DNA from: Corinectria fuckeliana
Lineage: Eukaryota; Ascomycota; Sordariomycetes; Hypocreales; Nectriaceae
Assembly: GCA_019137255.1 (NCBI GenBank)
Contig: WPDH01000109.1
Coordinates: 264,400-328,399 of the forward strand
Direction of reading: 5' to 3'
Length of the DNA: 64,000 nt
Position numbers and translations under genes: made by a program
Notes under the pieces: model-generated
What the model saw: the letters and a program-made list of their open reading frames with translations, nothing else
What the model was told of the DNA's origin: nothing
Database searches by the model: none
In this document: in pieces, positions 33,983-45,792 of the stretch
Layout: the number at the start of each line of letters is the position of its first letter
How positions within the stretch are numbered: the first letter of the stretch is position 1

Positions 33983-36900
33983 ACGGAACACGTCCATACT
34001 ACTGGCGAAAAGCAAGATGCTGTGTATACAATGAGCCGCTCTACTTAAAATCAACTGGCTTTCCGATTAGCCATTTTCAATATGGTATGAACTGAAACCA
34101 TGGAGACGATATGAGGAAACCGGAAATCATGAGAGGGAACATCCACGTAGAGAAGGCAGAGTCGCTTTCAAGGGGTACAAAGTGGTAAACAACGTCCTTG
34201 TCAGTGGCAGAGATCTAACACGTCAATTCCCTCAATTCATATCCAGCTGAGAACGAGTTCTCCTTCAGAGCAAGCTGCCTCATTAAGACCGACAAAGACA
34301 TTGAGGTAAACGTGGAACTACAGCATTAATCCAGTCTGTTAATGATGGGTGCACTTTAGTGTGAAGATTCTAGGACAGACAGAAACGCTTGCCCTAGAGA
34401 TTGAAGCGAGAAATAGAACGGGTATTGCACGTTTTAGGAAAAGAGAAATCAAGAAGAGTGGGATTTTTGTTGTTGATAATTAAATGCAAAACAATATGCA
34501 AAAGCAAAAGAAGGGCTCTGGAAGGGGACGGCTGCTGCGACAGCTTAGTCTAGTTTTCTAAAAGTGGGCAAAAATAGGCCATGTAAAAAGCAAGCTACAG
34601 GATTTAGGGAGAAGAAAAGCGTGCCTTTACCTGGATCAGGCTGGTTAACTAACATATTGGGTAGGCAGCCTATTCGACTGTTGGCTATACTGCCGGTGAC
34701 CCTAGGTGTCCAAAAGCACTAACATGGTAGACAATGTAAGAAACGACTGCGGCGCAGGCCTGAACCCGAGCGAGAATGACATTTCATACAGACTCGGCCT
34801 AAACTGCAGCCGTGGTCATTTCCTTCCCATAGAAAATGGTCTTACGCTGGATGTTAATGCGATACCCTCACAAGAATATTGGGGATTGTCAGCCAACAGC
34901 ATTTCATCATGGCCAGATGCATTCGGAGAGCAAGAATTAGACAAGAATGGTCTCAGATCATTGCAAGGGACATATTAAACGCCTCAGCTTTCGGGATGCC
35001 AAACTACGTTTTGGGGAGTCACAAGTTCCACACAGATCGGACAATCTGGAGAGTTTAGGCTTAGAGATATTATATAGAGAGATTCCGGCAGTGACGAGCT
35101 GGGGATGAGGGCAATTGCTCGTGACCTGTGCCTTTTACCCAGTCCACAACTCCGGATAACTCTTGCCGACCCTGTCTTAACCAAAGCCTAGAAAGACTCA
35201 ACGAGCGGCGAAGAACCACATTGTGTGCCACAGACAACATTCTGTTTGTTTTGAAAATTGTATCGGGTTAGGACACAAGTCTATCACCTTTTGCCCATCT
35301 TGCATTATGCTTTTCATGTTGTTCTCCCATTAGATGACCAGGTATAACTGCTCTCTTGTACCAAAAAACCGACAGGACAGGTGTTCTTTAAATAATTGGG
35401 TTTGAAGATATCTAACGACTCTTTTCTGAGAGTCAACACCCCGCCATCCAGTGAGGGTCTGTTTTGAGAACGGATCATATCCTCGAATACGTGCATCACC
35501 CTCGAGCAGCAGTCGAAGGTGCATGGATGTAAAAGAGTCTTTCTAGGATGTTCTAATCAGCTCTAGTACATACTGTGCACCTAGGCTCATGTCGGGAATA
35601 AGTGCCAGACCCAAAGACTTACCCACTCCTAAGGCAATTTAGGAGTGACCTGGCACATCTAAGTCTTATTGACAATAAAGCGCCAGAAACAATGAGTGCA
35701 TGGGGAGGGCCCAGCTGGGCCTAGATATGGGCATGCAACAGCCCTTTTTATTTGCACATTCCTGCTGCTTTTGCCCACCACATTTCACTTACCAACCTCT
35801 GTCTGTCACCCCATGACGACCACAGAAGCGTCTTGCACCCGTCGCAAAATAGGGCTTAGTTGCGTCACAGGCGCTGAAGCCTCGATCTGCTCAAGGGACC
35901 GAGAGGCTATGCAGTCTTCTAGGAAGTCAACCCAAATCTAGGATCTAAACCCTAGGAATTCAACCACAGGGTGCACGAGCGACCATCCAACAACTTTGCT
36001 CGTAGAATTTCTCAGCATCGCAGGGGATTTCTCATACAAGGCAGGGCTGGATTCACTGGAAGACGCCAGGGCAAATATCGTGTCTCAGGTTAACTTTGCG
36101 TTGTAAATATACGAGGTCATGCCTTTTCCCTCACGACTCGGAATCCGACAACAGTAACGCGTCCTGTCCGCCTGGCTCTGATCAGCCGACCCTATGGAGT
36201 GTCCCTTGCTCAGCGAACCTCGATGTGTCGGCTCGCTTGAACATGTTCCCGGAATGCAGGCACTGGAGTCCTGGTTCGAGGGGCTTCCGGTCGACCACAT
36301 GCACGAATATTGCTGTTTAACCAGCTCTGATCAGTTAGCCCACAACCTCGGTGCATCTCAGGACGACGCCGCAAGGACCGTCTGTTTGTACAAGTCGCGG
36401 CAGCATGAGGAGGCCAGGATGTTGTCTCAGGCCCAATGCGCGACATTTTCTCCATTTTGGTCGCGGTCCAGAACGCTCTATGCGTAGGTGATGTTGTTCA
36501 GGCTTGCTAGTATCCTCTCACCCGGGCAAGGCACTTTGAATCCTTATTTTCATGTTACTATCATAAAAGGCTGCAGTGTCACTGTGTGTATGATAGGATG
36601 GCACAGATGGGATGTTTTTTTTTAGTGTGGCGGGGTCAGGATGGAGCTGTGCCGACATTAAGCGCAGCATCACGCCGGAGTCAAACAGATGCGCTAATGT
36701 TTGTCATAGCAGCAGGTGAGCCGTCGTGGGGTGATGGTCATGATATCATCCTGCGGTCGATTGGAGGTGAGTGGATTGAAGATGGAGAATAGAGAGCGAC
36801 GATATCGGAGCAGGCAAGGTTGAGCTCTTCACCTTGGCTTCACCTTGGCCTCACCTTGGTCTCACCTTAGTCTCACTCGTAGTGATGAAGAGGGGGGTTA

Positions 36901-37175
36901 GATTTAGACATCACAGACTGACCACTTGGAGAAGATATGATTTAATTATCAACTGTATTAATCAAGCACATCCATACTTTCTCTCATAGTTAGCTACTCT
37001 CCCCATCTTATGCCAAGCTCGGGTGCAGATGGGTTAGTTAGTTAGTTCTCCTCGTGGTGCGGGGTAGATATGCAGAAAGCCCCAATCCTTTACTTAAAAG
37101 CTGCAACAGAACATCCTCAGCCTCAACCCCAACCCCAACCAACCCAAACACCATCGCCTCCAACACAACCAAACC
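33983..37175. other. 3.2-kb gene-free interval
   Basis: AT-rich from 34000 to 35700. Short open frames at 34706-34978 (+), 35696-35941 (+) and 36194-36487 (+) have no recognisable domains. A four-copy 11-bp minisatellite at 36829-36876 is listed separately. The last ~100 bases are a C/A-rich leader of the reductase gene. Confidence 0.45.
36829..36876. repeat. 11-bp minisatellite, four copies
   Basis: The unit TCACCTTGGCY occurs as four adjacent copies from 36829, the third and fourth with single changes, plus a partial fifth (tcac). Confidence 0.8.
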
Positions 37176-38112
37176 ATGGCTCCCTCCCTCCAAGACGCGC
37201 AAATCTCCTTCGTCGGCGGCGGCAACATGGCGTCGGCCATCATCGGCGGCCTCCTCGCCAAGGACATCGCCAAGCAGCACATCTTGGTGGCCGAGCCGTG
37301 GGACGTCAACCGCGCCAAGATGGCCGCGCTCGGCGTGCGCACCACCGAGTCCAACGTCGACGCCTCGCGCCACGCCGACATCGTCATCATCGCCGTCAAG
37401 CCGCAGGTCGCCAAGGCCGCCTGCTCCGAGCTCGCCGCCGCCTGGGCCGACCGCGAACACCTGCCGCTGGTCGTCTCCATCGCCGCCGGCATCCAGGTCG
37501 CCAGCTACGTCGAGTGGTTCCGCGCCGGGTCCGGGTCCGGCAGCCCACGCGTCCCGCCCGTCGTGCGCGTCATGCCCAACACGCCGGCCCTGGTGGGCGA
37601 GGGCGCGTCCGGCCTGTTCGCCAGCGAGGCCGTGTCCGCCGACGAGAAGGAGCTGGCTACCGCGCTGCTGGCCAGCGTCAGCAGAGCCGCCGAGTGGGTG
37701 GACAAGGAGCAGCTCCTCGACGTCGTGACGGGCATCTCTGGTAAGCTCGCTCCGGCACCTCCCGTTTCCGGATTGCTTCAACAACCCCCTCCCTCCCCCG
37801 CTGACTTCAACCCCCAAAGGTTCTGGACCTGCCTACTTCTTCGCCTTTGTCGAGCACCTCATCACAGCCGGCACCAGCCTGGGGCTGTCAGAGGAGCAGG
37901 CCTCTCGTCTGGCCAAGCAGACGGCGCTCGGCGCTGGAAAGATGCTCGTCGAGGCAACCGAGTCACCCTCGCAACTGCGCAAGAATGTCACCAGCCCCAA
38001 CGGCACTACCCATGCCGCGCTGGTGAGTTTCGAGAACGACGGCCTGAAGGAAATTGTTGGCCGGGCCGTGAAGGCCGCCACCGACCGCTCAGAGGAGCTC
38101 GGAAAGGCTTAG
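37176..38112 (+). CDS. PRO3: Pyrroline-5-carboxylate reductase
   Basis: Exons 37176-37740 and 37820-38112 join in phase (285 aa) across a 79-nt intron. The enzyme reduces 1-pyrroline-5-carboxylate to proline with NAD(P)H, the last step of proline synthesis. The Rossmann motif is ISFVGGGNMASAIIGGLL at residues 10-27; next come IVIIAVKPQVAKAA, VSIAAGIQVASYVEWF and VRVMPNTPALVGEGASGLF. The C-terminal dimerisation and substrate domain shows GSGPAYFFAFVEHLITAG, LAKQTALGAGKMLVEATESP and LRKNVTSPNGTTHAAL, the P5CR signature. Length and motif order match the fungal enzyme. Third codon positions are strongly G/C in exon 1, which opens long spurious frames on the other strand. Confidence 0.96.
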
Positions 38113-38415
38113 ATGCTCTTCAGTCACCCACTGTAAAATTAGACACCATCAACATCTCCAAGGATTACATTGAAATTTCCAGAATGACCCTGTTTATGAA
38201 CATCGGTAGGCCTACCTAGCCCATGAACTGATCCCTTTAACGCCTACTCGTTTTATCCCTTGTGCATGCTCCTAGTTAACCCCTTCGGCCTTAATATTGC
38301 TCAATATCCGTAAAATTTTGACCCTGTGTTGGTCTTCAGTCTGACAAACTGGCCGACTCGCTACTTCGAACACCCGTAGCTATTCCATCCTTGCCAACCA
38401 GAGCCATCCCAGTCT
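38113..38415. other. Short interval between convergent genes
   Basis: 303 bp between the stops of the reductase (+) and the bZIP gene (-). Only 3' ends are expected here. Confidence 0.6.
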
Positions 38416-40116
38416 TCACGAGACAACAGAGATGCTGCTGACAGCGTCCAACGAAAAGTGAATAAAGCTGCGGTACGTCTCAACGGTTGACGTGTTGAGC
38501 GGTTTCGGGTAAGTGAGACTGATCTGCAAGTCCGGCTTCAAAGGGATGCCGCTCGCCGTCAAGTGGCTAGACTGATCGTACAGCTCAGGGTACTTGCCGA
38601 AGAAGGCGGGATCGATTTTGTAATACGAAGCGCCTCGATCCATGTTCAGGTACTTGAACGCAGCCGCCGCGTACTCGGGCGAGGTGAATAGCGATGCAAC
38701 GTCCGGTGCGGGCATCGTCTTGCCAGGGCTGGGCCGACTCTCCGTGGTGGAAGACATGGCCGTGATCAGATCTGTGACCCGCATGTACACTTTGATAGCC
38801 GGCGTACTAGCCACGAGATCAGACATGAGGGCTTCCACCACGTAGCCGCTGACTGCGTCGCAGAATATCTGGTCGATTTGGGGGTTGGCTGCATGGAGTT
38901 GAATGAGACGATCCCGGATGGAAGGAAATGGTATCCAGTCGATGACTAGAGGGTACTGGTTCTTCATCTGCATCTCGGTTGGTCGGTACCGCTCGTGCAG
39001 CTTCTCGAACGTGCCGATGGAAGGGTAAAGTTGCCAGGCAGTCAGCTCGATGATGTGAAAGAACCGCGTCTTCGCATACCACGCCATGACGTCCGGGCGA
39101 GTCATGCTGTTGAACATGGAAAGAACCATCAGAACCGGCTGATAAAGACTATTAGGTCGTTAGCCGTCTGACGAGTCTGGGAAAGCTAGTTGAAGCACCT
39201 CTGAGTTGGACCCTGCAGCCCGGGCGAAACACCCATCATGCTGAACTTGTCCTTGAGGAGACACTGCAGAACATGGATGTGGTCTGAGAATGGCGAGTTG
39301 GAATGCATCCATTCTTTGCCGAGCATCATGCTCGAAAGATGGGTTGCAGCCATGGCGTCCATGTAAGGCTCGAGCCCCATTTGATACTCGAAGCTCCAGA
39401 TGTTTGGGATCTGCGGGTACATGGCTCCAGGGTCGGCCATGGTTGACTCTGGTATTTGAAGGTCGTTGTGCTCTGTCTTGAGGTAAGCCACCACTCAGCT
39501 GTTTTGAGAGGAACGGATACTTGCTGCTGGTGAGGTCTTGCCCGATGGAAGGACGGTAGTTGACGACTGCATCCTCTGAAGCTTCCCGAGGTGAAACCTG
39601 ACTGTTCCTCGACTGAGGCTGCTTCCCACGTACGCCGACCTTCCGCCTCAATCTACCAGTCTCCTGCACCCCAGTCTTATCTCCTTCGCCTCGGCCCTCA
39701 TCCGCATCCGCATCCGCATCCGCACCCGCACCCGCACCCGCACCCGCCGGCCCATCAAGCGTCCCAGCCACCGACTCCGTCAGCGACTGCACCGTCGCGA
39801 GCAGCCGGGCCAGCTTGCCCTGGATATCAACCAGCTGCGCCCTGAGCCGCGCGTTCTCCCGCTGCAGCCCGGCGACCCGCTCGCCGTCGGGCCTCTGGTC
39901 GACGTTGACGCGGTTCCGGAGCTCCCTGATGCACTCGGCCTGCCGGCGGCGGAACGCCCGCTGCGAGAGGCGGTTCCGAAGCTTCCTTTTTGGCGGGTGT
40001 GAGTCGCTCGCTTGCTTGAGACACAGGATTGGGGGGAGTAGCTACTTTCTTTCCCGCTCGTCGCGGGGAGTCGCTGCTTGCTCAGGGGCGTTGGAGGGCG
40101 AGCCGTTAGGGGTCAT
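38416..40116 (-). CDS. bZIP transcription factor with C-terminal DUF3425-like region
   Basis: The start at 40116 gives MTPNGSPSNAPEQAATPRDE. A 60-nt intron (40045-39986) leads to the basic region KKLRNRLSQRAFRRRQAECI, then a leucine-zipper-like heptad (VNVDQRPDGERVAGLQRENA, ARLRAQLVDIQGKLARLLAT). An Ala/Gly/Asp repeat region coded by a hexanucleotide repeat follows. The C-terminal part (MADPGAMYPQIPNIWSFEYQ, AWYAKTRFFHIIELTAWQLY, MQMKNQYPLVIDWIPFPSIR) is the DUF3425 region of fungal bZIP regulators. The intron 39198-39149 closes in phase. Between SKYPFLSKQLS and VVAYLKTEHNDLQ near 39485-39500 the frame changes by one position without a good intron (options: donor GTCCTT with a 61-nt intron, a 31-nt GC-AG intron, or a real frameshift). 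It may therefore be a recently damaged gene or a sequencing error. Confidence 0.82.
39699..39746. repeat. Hexanucleotide repeat within the bZIP gene
   Basis: Eight 6-bp units, four CATCCG followed by four CACCCG on the + strand. On the coding strand they encode alternating Ala-Gly then Ala-Asp residues directly after the leucine zipper. Length variation between strains is likely. Confidence 0.9.
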
Positions 40117-40971
40117 TGTGGCTGTGGACTCTTCTGGTCACGGTGAGGCACAGGTTCATTGAGCGACTCTCCTCGCTATGGGCAATTTCCGAGGGCTCTC
40201 TTGGGTCTGACCGAGATCGCACGGCTAGGCGCGGCGCATGGATGACTTGGGCCGATGGTGGAGTATCAGTAGCTCCACAGATGAGGAGGATGACTCGGCG
40301 CTCGAGACGACTTAATTCAAGACGTGGGTTTGACGTCACCGCATCTTGACTGTGCGAACTGGCTGCTTCAAACCTCAACCTTAAGCTTCAAGCTCGTAAG
40401 AGGAAAGGTGGTAGAGGGTGAATCTATGGTTATCTTTCAGCTGTTCCATCTAAACCAGCACTTTGCATTGGACGAGAGTAGACGTGGTCAACTAAAATGC
40501 TTCTCAACGCTTCTCAGCGGAACAGACCCTAGAAGAACGACGAAGCTGATGATGCATTAGGGCAGAGGGTGCACATGTAACAAAGTTTCGCAATGAAGTG
40601 ATGAATGGTGTCGTTTGTCGGGGAATTACGAAGAACGCTGACCTCCTACAAGTCATCAGCTTCCAAGAAATAAACACAGCGAGAGAAAAGGCCACGCGCT
40701 CCAATCGACTATTCTGAGACAAGTCCTTTATTATGTCCAGGCGGTTCTCAAACGTGACTCAACAAATACAACGTCCTCGCATCCAACATGTCTGCAGACA
40801 GCACGCAACCAAAAGCTCGTCATCGAACCTTGAGTAATGACAGTATTTCGACCCACTATCAACAACTGACTAACCTCCCACTGACTAACAGTCAACGTTG
40901 CGTATATAGCGAGATCTGAAGCGCAATGTTGCCAACCCAACACAGGCAGCAAAAATCTCAAAGGTCCCTTA
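40117..40971. promoter_or_regulatory. Divergent promoter interval of bZIP gene and threonine-aldolase-like gene
   Basis: 855 bp between two genes read outwards. No coding region or recognised site is convincing. Confidence 0.4.
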
Positions 40972-42072
40972 ATGCACAACACCATGCCGGAATCAATTCC
41001 TACCCACAGTAAACCGCAGTACAGCTTCCTAGACGACTACAGCGAGGGCGCCCACCCCCTCCTGCTCAAGGCCATCTTCACCAGCAACTACTCGCAGGAA
41101 GCAGGATACGGGGGCGACGCATACTGCGCCCTGGCTCGACAGCGAATCCGACGCCACCTCGGCCGCGACGACGTGGGCGTCTTCTTCGTCCCCAGCGGAA
41201 CCTCGGCCAACGCCGTCTCCATCGCCGCCTGTCTGCGTCCGCACGAGGCCGTCATCGCCGCGAGCTCCGGCCACATCGTGACCCGGGAGACGGGCGCTGT
41301 GGAGGCGTCCGGGCACAAGATCATCAACGCCGCGCCGCGCAACGGGAAGCTCACGCCCGAGATCATCTCTGGAGCCCTGGACGACAACTGGCATTTCCCG
41401 CACATGGCGAAGCCGCGCATGGTGTACGTCTCCAACGCCACCGAGGTTGGCACCGTGTACACGAAGCAGGAGTTGCGGGCGATTAAGGACCTGTGCGAGC
41501 TGAAGAATCTCCTGCTGTTCCTCGACGGGGCTCGCATTGGTGCGGCACTGGCTTCCAAGGCGAGCACCGTGTCGCTGCCGGACATATTGGAGCTGACTGA
41601 TATCTTCTGGATCGGAGGGACAAAGAACGGGGCGCTCCTAGGGGAGGCAGTCGTTGTCAAGGACCCAGGGTTAGCAAGCGAGTTTGAGTTCTTCGTCAAG
41701 CAGCACGGATCACTCCTGGCCAAGAGCAGGATGATGGGTGCACAATTCGCCGAGCTGTTCCGCGAGAATCTCTACTTTGAGCTTGCACTCAGGGCGAATA
41801 ACGCAGCGGAGAAGCTTTCATCTGGCATCACAGAGTCCGGGTTCTCCGTCTATGTTGCCACAGAGACCAACCAGGTATTTGCGGTGCTGCCTCTGACTCT
41901 GATCAACAAGCTGCAAGAGAAGTTCATCTTTTACGTCTGGGAGAAACATGGAGATGGCCACGCCGTGGTCAGGCTTCTCACGACTTGGGCAACGCATGAA
42001 GCGAAGATTGACGAGTTTATTGGGGTCGTGCGCCGTTGGGGAAAGTCAAGCAACATTCGGGCGTTGCTTTGA
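40972..42072 (+). CDS. PLP-dependent beta-eliminating lyase, L-threonine aldolase-like
   Basis: Intronless, 366 aa; M1 or the fifth-codon ATG (MPESIPTHS) could be the start. Fold type I aminotransferase-class enzyme of the low-specificity threonine aldolase group, which cleaves L-threonine or allo-threonine to glycine plus acetaldehyde. Landmarks are FLDDYSEGAHPLLLKAI at the N-terminus, VFFVPSGTSANAVSIAACLR, AASSGHIVTRETGAVEASG with the PLP-stacking His, VYVSNATEVGTVYTKQEL, LLLFLDGARIGAALAS with the PLP-nitrogen Asp, and the Schiff-base Lys in WIGGTKNGALLGEAVV. All catalytic positions look intact. Other beta-eliminating lyases of the family cannot be excluded on sequence alone. Confidence 0.92.
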   Translation: MHNTMPESIPTHSKPQYSFLDDYSEGAHPLLLKAIFTSNYSQEAGYGGDAYCALARQRIRRHLGRDDVGVFFVPSGTSANAVSIAACLRPHEAVIAASSGHIVTRETGAVEASGHKIINAAPRNGKLTPEIISGALDDNWHFPHMAKPRMVYVSNATEVGTVYTKQELRAIKDLCELKNLLLFLDGARIGAALASKASTVSLPDILELTDIFWIGGTKNGALLGEAVVVKDPGLASEFEFFVKQHGSLLAKSRMMGAQFAELFRENLYFELALRANNAAEKLSSGITESGFSVYVATETNQVFAVLPLTLINKLQEKFIFYVWEKHGDGHAVVRLLTTWATHEAKIDEFIGVVRRWGKSSNIRALL

Positions 42073-42635
42073 GGAAAGACGGGGGAGGCGAAGTGGCGAT
42101 AAAGGCTGTTGGCTGTTAGACTGGGACGTGGCCGCCGGGGAACATTTTGTACTTGGACAACGGATTAGCAAGCTAGGAGAATAATAGATGGTCACCTAAT
42201 TCTTGGGACAGTTGTTATTACAAGGTTCATTACTAGGTAACCTTGGCAATGAGCTCAGCACCAGCTGCGGTGTTGGGAGGCGGGACCTTCCATCACTTAG
42301 GAGGCCAGCCAAAAAAAGAAACTTGAAAGATGAAGATAAATCCCGCCATTACAAGTCAACCTATCCCGTATATTTCACTCCCATTAGCTATGGCCACTCG
42401 ACCTCCTTCATATACTTGCATACGCCCCCTTCGTAGATGCAACAAGTTTTCCGTACCAAACTCCATATCAAGGAGACGTCCAAGTAGAAAAGAACTGATT
42501 ACCGCGACGCACCATGAGGCGGGAATCCGACTCTCAGTACTTACCAGTATGGTGTCTGCTTATTAGCTAGCTAGCTAGCTCTCTTCTTCAACCCCCGAGC
42601 CACTGCATACGTTGCTTGCACAGGTGGCAACATGC
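42073..42635. other. Interval between convergent genes
   Basis: Convergent 3' ends; contains a TAGC tetranucleotide run at 42564-42580. No gene is seen. Confidence 0.5.
42564..42580. repeat. TAGC tetranucleotide run
   Basis: Four TAGC units in the interval between two convergent genes. Confidence 0.85.
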
Positions 42636-44370
42636 CTACAACTTCAAAGACGGGTAGACAGTCTTGATCTTGCTCGCTGCCAGCGCCCCCGAGAGACCAA
42701 ACTGCGAGGAAATGCCATCGACGCGGCGGGTCGAGTTTAGGTTCTTGACTACCACAATCTGGAAGCAGGCGGCCGAGCCTTGGCGGGAGGCAATGGTGGA
42801 ATAGGCGAGGAAGAGCTCCCATGTCTGGACAGGGTTAGCTACGAAGGAACGATGTGATGGTGCAAAAGTCTTACCCTGAACCATCGGTTTCCGTACTTGG
42901 CGTTGATCTTGTCCGCGTTGCCGAGCCAGTTACGGTACCATCTCCACAGCGTGCCGGAGTAGTGTACGCCGACCGTGTCAACGCTGGTGAGCAAATCGTC
43001 AGCTAGTCCTTGGCTCCCACTGGCATGGTAGTTCCTACCTCTTGACCTCGAAGCCGGCGCTCTCGAGGCAGCTCACGTAGTAGCCCAGCGGCGTGGACGC
43101 GTCGGCTCCAGGGAAAATGTACCGGTTGAGGAACAGGCCCCAGATAAAGTCCTCGTACTGCCAGGCCTTTCGCAGACCCGACAGTTGGACGTACATGGAC
43201 CCGTCGTCCTCGAGCATCTCGTAGCACTGGCGGAAGAAGGTCGTCAGCCGGCGCACGCCCACGTGCTCGGCCATCTCCAGCTGCGTGATCTTGTCGAACT
43301 TGTTGGTCTCGGGGATGTCGCGGTAGTCGCTGCAGAGGATGCGGCTCTGCTCCGAGGGCACGCCGGCGCCGCGGAGGGCGTCGTTGCCCCATTCGGTCTG
43401 ATGCCGCGCGAGGGTCACGCCTGTGACGCGGGCGCCGTAGTTGACGCTGGCGTACTTGGCCAGCGTGCCCCAGCCGCAGCCAATGTCCAGCAGCGTCTCG
43501 CCCTGCTGCAGGCCGAGCTTCTCGCAGACGACGGCCATCTTGTTGTCTTGCATCTCTTCCAGAGTCTCTTCGCGGGACGGGTCCGAGATGATGCCGGACG
43601 TGTAGATCATGCGCGGGCCGAGGAACCATGCGTAGTGGTCGTTGCCGCGGTCGTAGTTGGGCCGCACTTGGTCCTCGTCCTGGGATCGGTTGTGCAGGAT
43701 GACGTCGGGCGCAAAGTTGAACAGGATGTATCGAAAGAGGTCGAGGGTGAAGTTGAACGTGGCCCATTCGTGGCGGTACTCCAAGACCTCGAGACAATCG
43801 CCATTCAAGTCGACGTCTCCGTTAAAGTACAGCTCGAAGAAGCTCTGCATGGGGATCTTGTGCCGTCCGTTCCATCGTGCCTGGTCAGAAGGCTTCTTGA
43901 AGGTCAGGTAGTACTCGATGGGGCGGCCTGGCAGCTCCACCTTGTCGTTGAGGCGTGGGCTGACGGTGGACATGAAGGACCAGATGGCCATCAGCACGGG
44001 GAAGGTGGTGAAGACGGCGAGGAAGATGGTCAGTTTCAGGCCGCCGCCAAACTGCCAAGAAGCCCACGTCGGCGTTCCGATGAGGGCGGCGGCGAGGACG
44101 AGGTTCGACCATTGTTCGTAGCCGGGGCCGTCGGCGGGCAGAGGAGCGTTCTTGATGGCGGGTGACTGGGGCCGCTGTTAGCAATCAATGGCCAATTGTG
44201 TATCCGTCTGGACCATTCGAGGGGGGGGGGGGGGAGAGGCTTGCATTGGTGAGCTCGACTCCGCAGCTCTTGCCGGTCGCGAGAGTCTCTGGAGCCGGCG
44301 GCGGGGTCTGGATGAAGTCGATGTCGGCTGTGAGGTGAGCGTTCCCGTTTCCGTTGATGGTGGACGCCAT
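42636..44370 (-). CDS. Sphingolipid C9-methyltransferase (CFA-synthase-like)
   Basis: Exons 44370-44245, 44165-43039, 42983-42875 and 42824-42636 join in phase (516 aa). This fungal enzyme adds the C9 methyl branch to the sphingoid base of glucosylceramide using S-adenosylmethionine; the Candida gene is MTS1. The N-terminus has the family's TPPPAPETLATGKSCGVELT, then SPAIKNAPLPADGPGYEQW and two membrane helices (about residues 60-105). The methyltransferase domain carries LLDIGCGWGTLAKYASVNYG (SAM motif I), GVTLARHQTEWG, YRDIPETNKFDKITQLEMAE and YFVSC-like YYVSCLESAGFEV, closing with WRWYRNWLGNADKINAKYGN. It likely acts in the ER membrane. Intron 1 closes the frame only with a GC donor (GCAAGC at 44244-44239) and holds a 14-C tract on the coding strand. 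Confidence 0.94.
44221..44234 (+). repeat. Poly(G) tract of 14 bases in intron 1
   Basis: Fourteen G on the + strand within the first intron of the C9-methyltransferase gene. Confidence 0.85.
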
Positions 44371-45792
44371 GGCTGCTGGCTGGCTGGCTTGGTGGGCTTC
44401 AGGCCAAGCTGCGATGCTTCACGACGACGACGACGACGACGACGACGACAGCAACAGAAAAGGCTGTGCTGGGCTCGTTTTCTAGGAGATGGAGGTGCCG
44501 GGTTTGGAGAGAAGGGACAAGCGGTCAAAGAACAAAGAACAAACCTGAACTTGTGCTGCAGCCTCCGTGGCGGGCAAAAGCACCTGAGAGCTGCAGCCTG
44601 CGTCCCGTCCCGTCTCGTCTCGTCTCGCCTCGCCTCTGTGCCAGCGGGGCTGCTTGGCTTGCCGGGGTGGGCGAGGTGTGACAGTTGTCACTGCGCCATC
44701 GGGATGACGGACAACACTGACTTGCAGGTACAACTACGTGTGGCCTTTGAGATTGGCACCGCCTAATAGCAATTAGGGCGAGAGCAGGGCTGTCTTATTT
44801 CCAATCCCCGTACGTTGGTGGCTGGTTGTTAGCCGACCATGAGGCCACCCCCCCGATGGCCAGCGCCATGCGAATGGGGGCACGGCACGTCGACCCAGTA
44901 AAGCCGCTGGGGGTTTCTTAGGGGGGCAAAGTCGACAGGTTGAAAGTGGCAGGGATGCGAGATTTGATTTGGGGCGTTGTGCGATGGCTGACTTGGAAAT
45001 TGGCACCCAGCTCACCCAAGGGAGGATTCGCATTCAAGTCAAGTCAAGCATTTGACTGATGTCTATAAAACGCTGCAACTCTCCTTCATAGAGCAAGCTA
45101 GAACATGTTCCATCTCGACATCAACAGACCTGTGAGCCGTTGCTGCCCAGTGCCAGAACAGCCCGGACTCTTCGGAGCCTCATCGTCATCGCCAAGTATC
45201 CTTGGATTCACACGTACCGTAATTTTGATGCCTAACCAGGTTCCACCTCCTCTGGTGACGTGTGTGCTATGTCATGATCTCGCATCACCGTATTCCGTAC
45301 CGGGCTTGCATTCACGACAAGTTGCAAATCTCAATCCGCCAAAGCTACCGTAGGCTAGGCTAGGGTTTTATATCCTCCATCCCCCGTCCTCTATCCTCCG
45401 TGTCGTAAGTCTATGCATTCGTACCTGGTTCAAGACGTAAGCTGTTTCACGGCCCCACGGACCGGTGCTAGTGCCCGTTTGTTCCGCAGATCTGCAGGTA
45501 TCGAATTAATTCATCTCGCTTTGGAGGATGACGTATGCCTCAGCTTCACGAAGCGTGCATGCTCCTCGAATCTCACATGTCAATTCTAGAAGCTGTCAAA
45601 CGAATTCAACTCCTTTGACTTCCGTTGTGCAGGGGTCACGCGAGCAGGCACAAAGGAAATGGAGACTATATGAAGACCTTACATAAAGTAGAACAACGAG
45701 GCTAGGTATATTCAAGAACAGTGGACAGCGCCATCGTCGTGAGTTTGGCATTTCTAGATTCCCATGTGAGTTCACCATTTGGCCAGCCATTC
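44371..45792. other. 1.4-kb gene-free interval with a CGA microsatellite
   Basis: The first part is the leader and promoter of the C9-methyltransferase, with an (ACG)n run of nearly ten units at 44421-44449. A possible last exon of the neighbouring HRXXH pseudogene lies near 45725-45785 on the minus strand. Nothing else is recognisable. Confidence 0.5.
44421..44449. repeat. ACG trinucleotide microsatellite
   Basis: Nearly ten uninterrupted ACG units, upstream of the C9-methyltransferase start and probably in its leader. Confidence 0.9.

Noticed and set aside
35811..35941. Possible Zn2Cys6 remnant (SCTRRKIGLSC)
   Set aside because: Only two or three Cys positions fit, no following domain is recognisable and stops interrupt the frame, so the resemblance is too weak to call.
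37038..37817. Long open frames on both strands over the pyrroline-5-carboxylate reductase gene
   Set aside because: They are explained by the very high G/C at third codon positions of exon 1; only one frame carries the P5CR motifs.
43185..44165. 326-codon open frame antisense to the C9-methyltransferase
   Set aside because: The sense strand gives a complete, correctly spliced family member. The antisense product is Val/Asp/Gly-biased shadow sequence.
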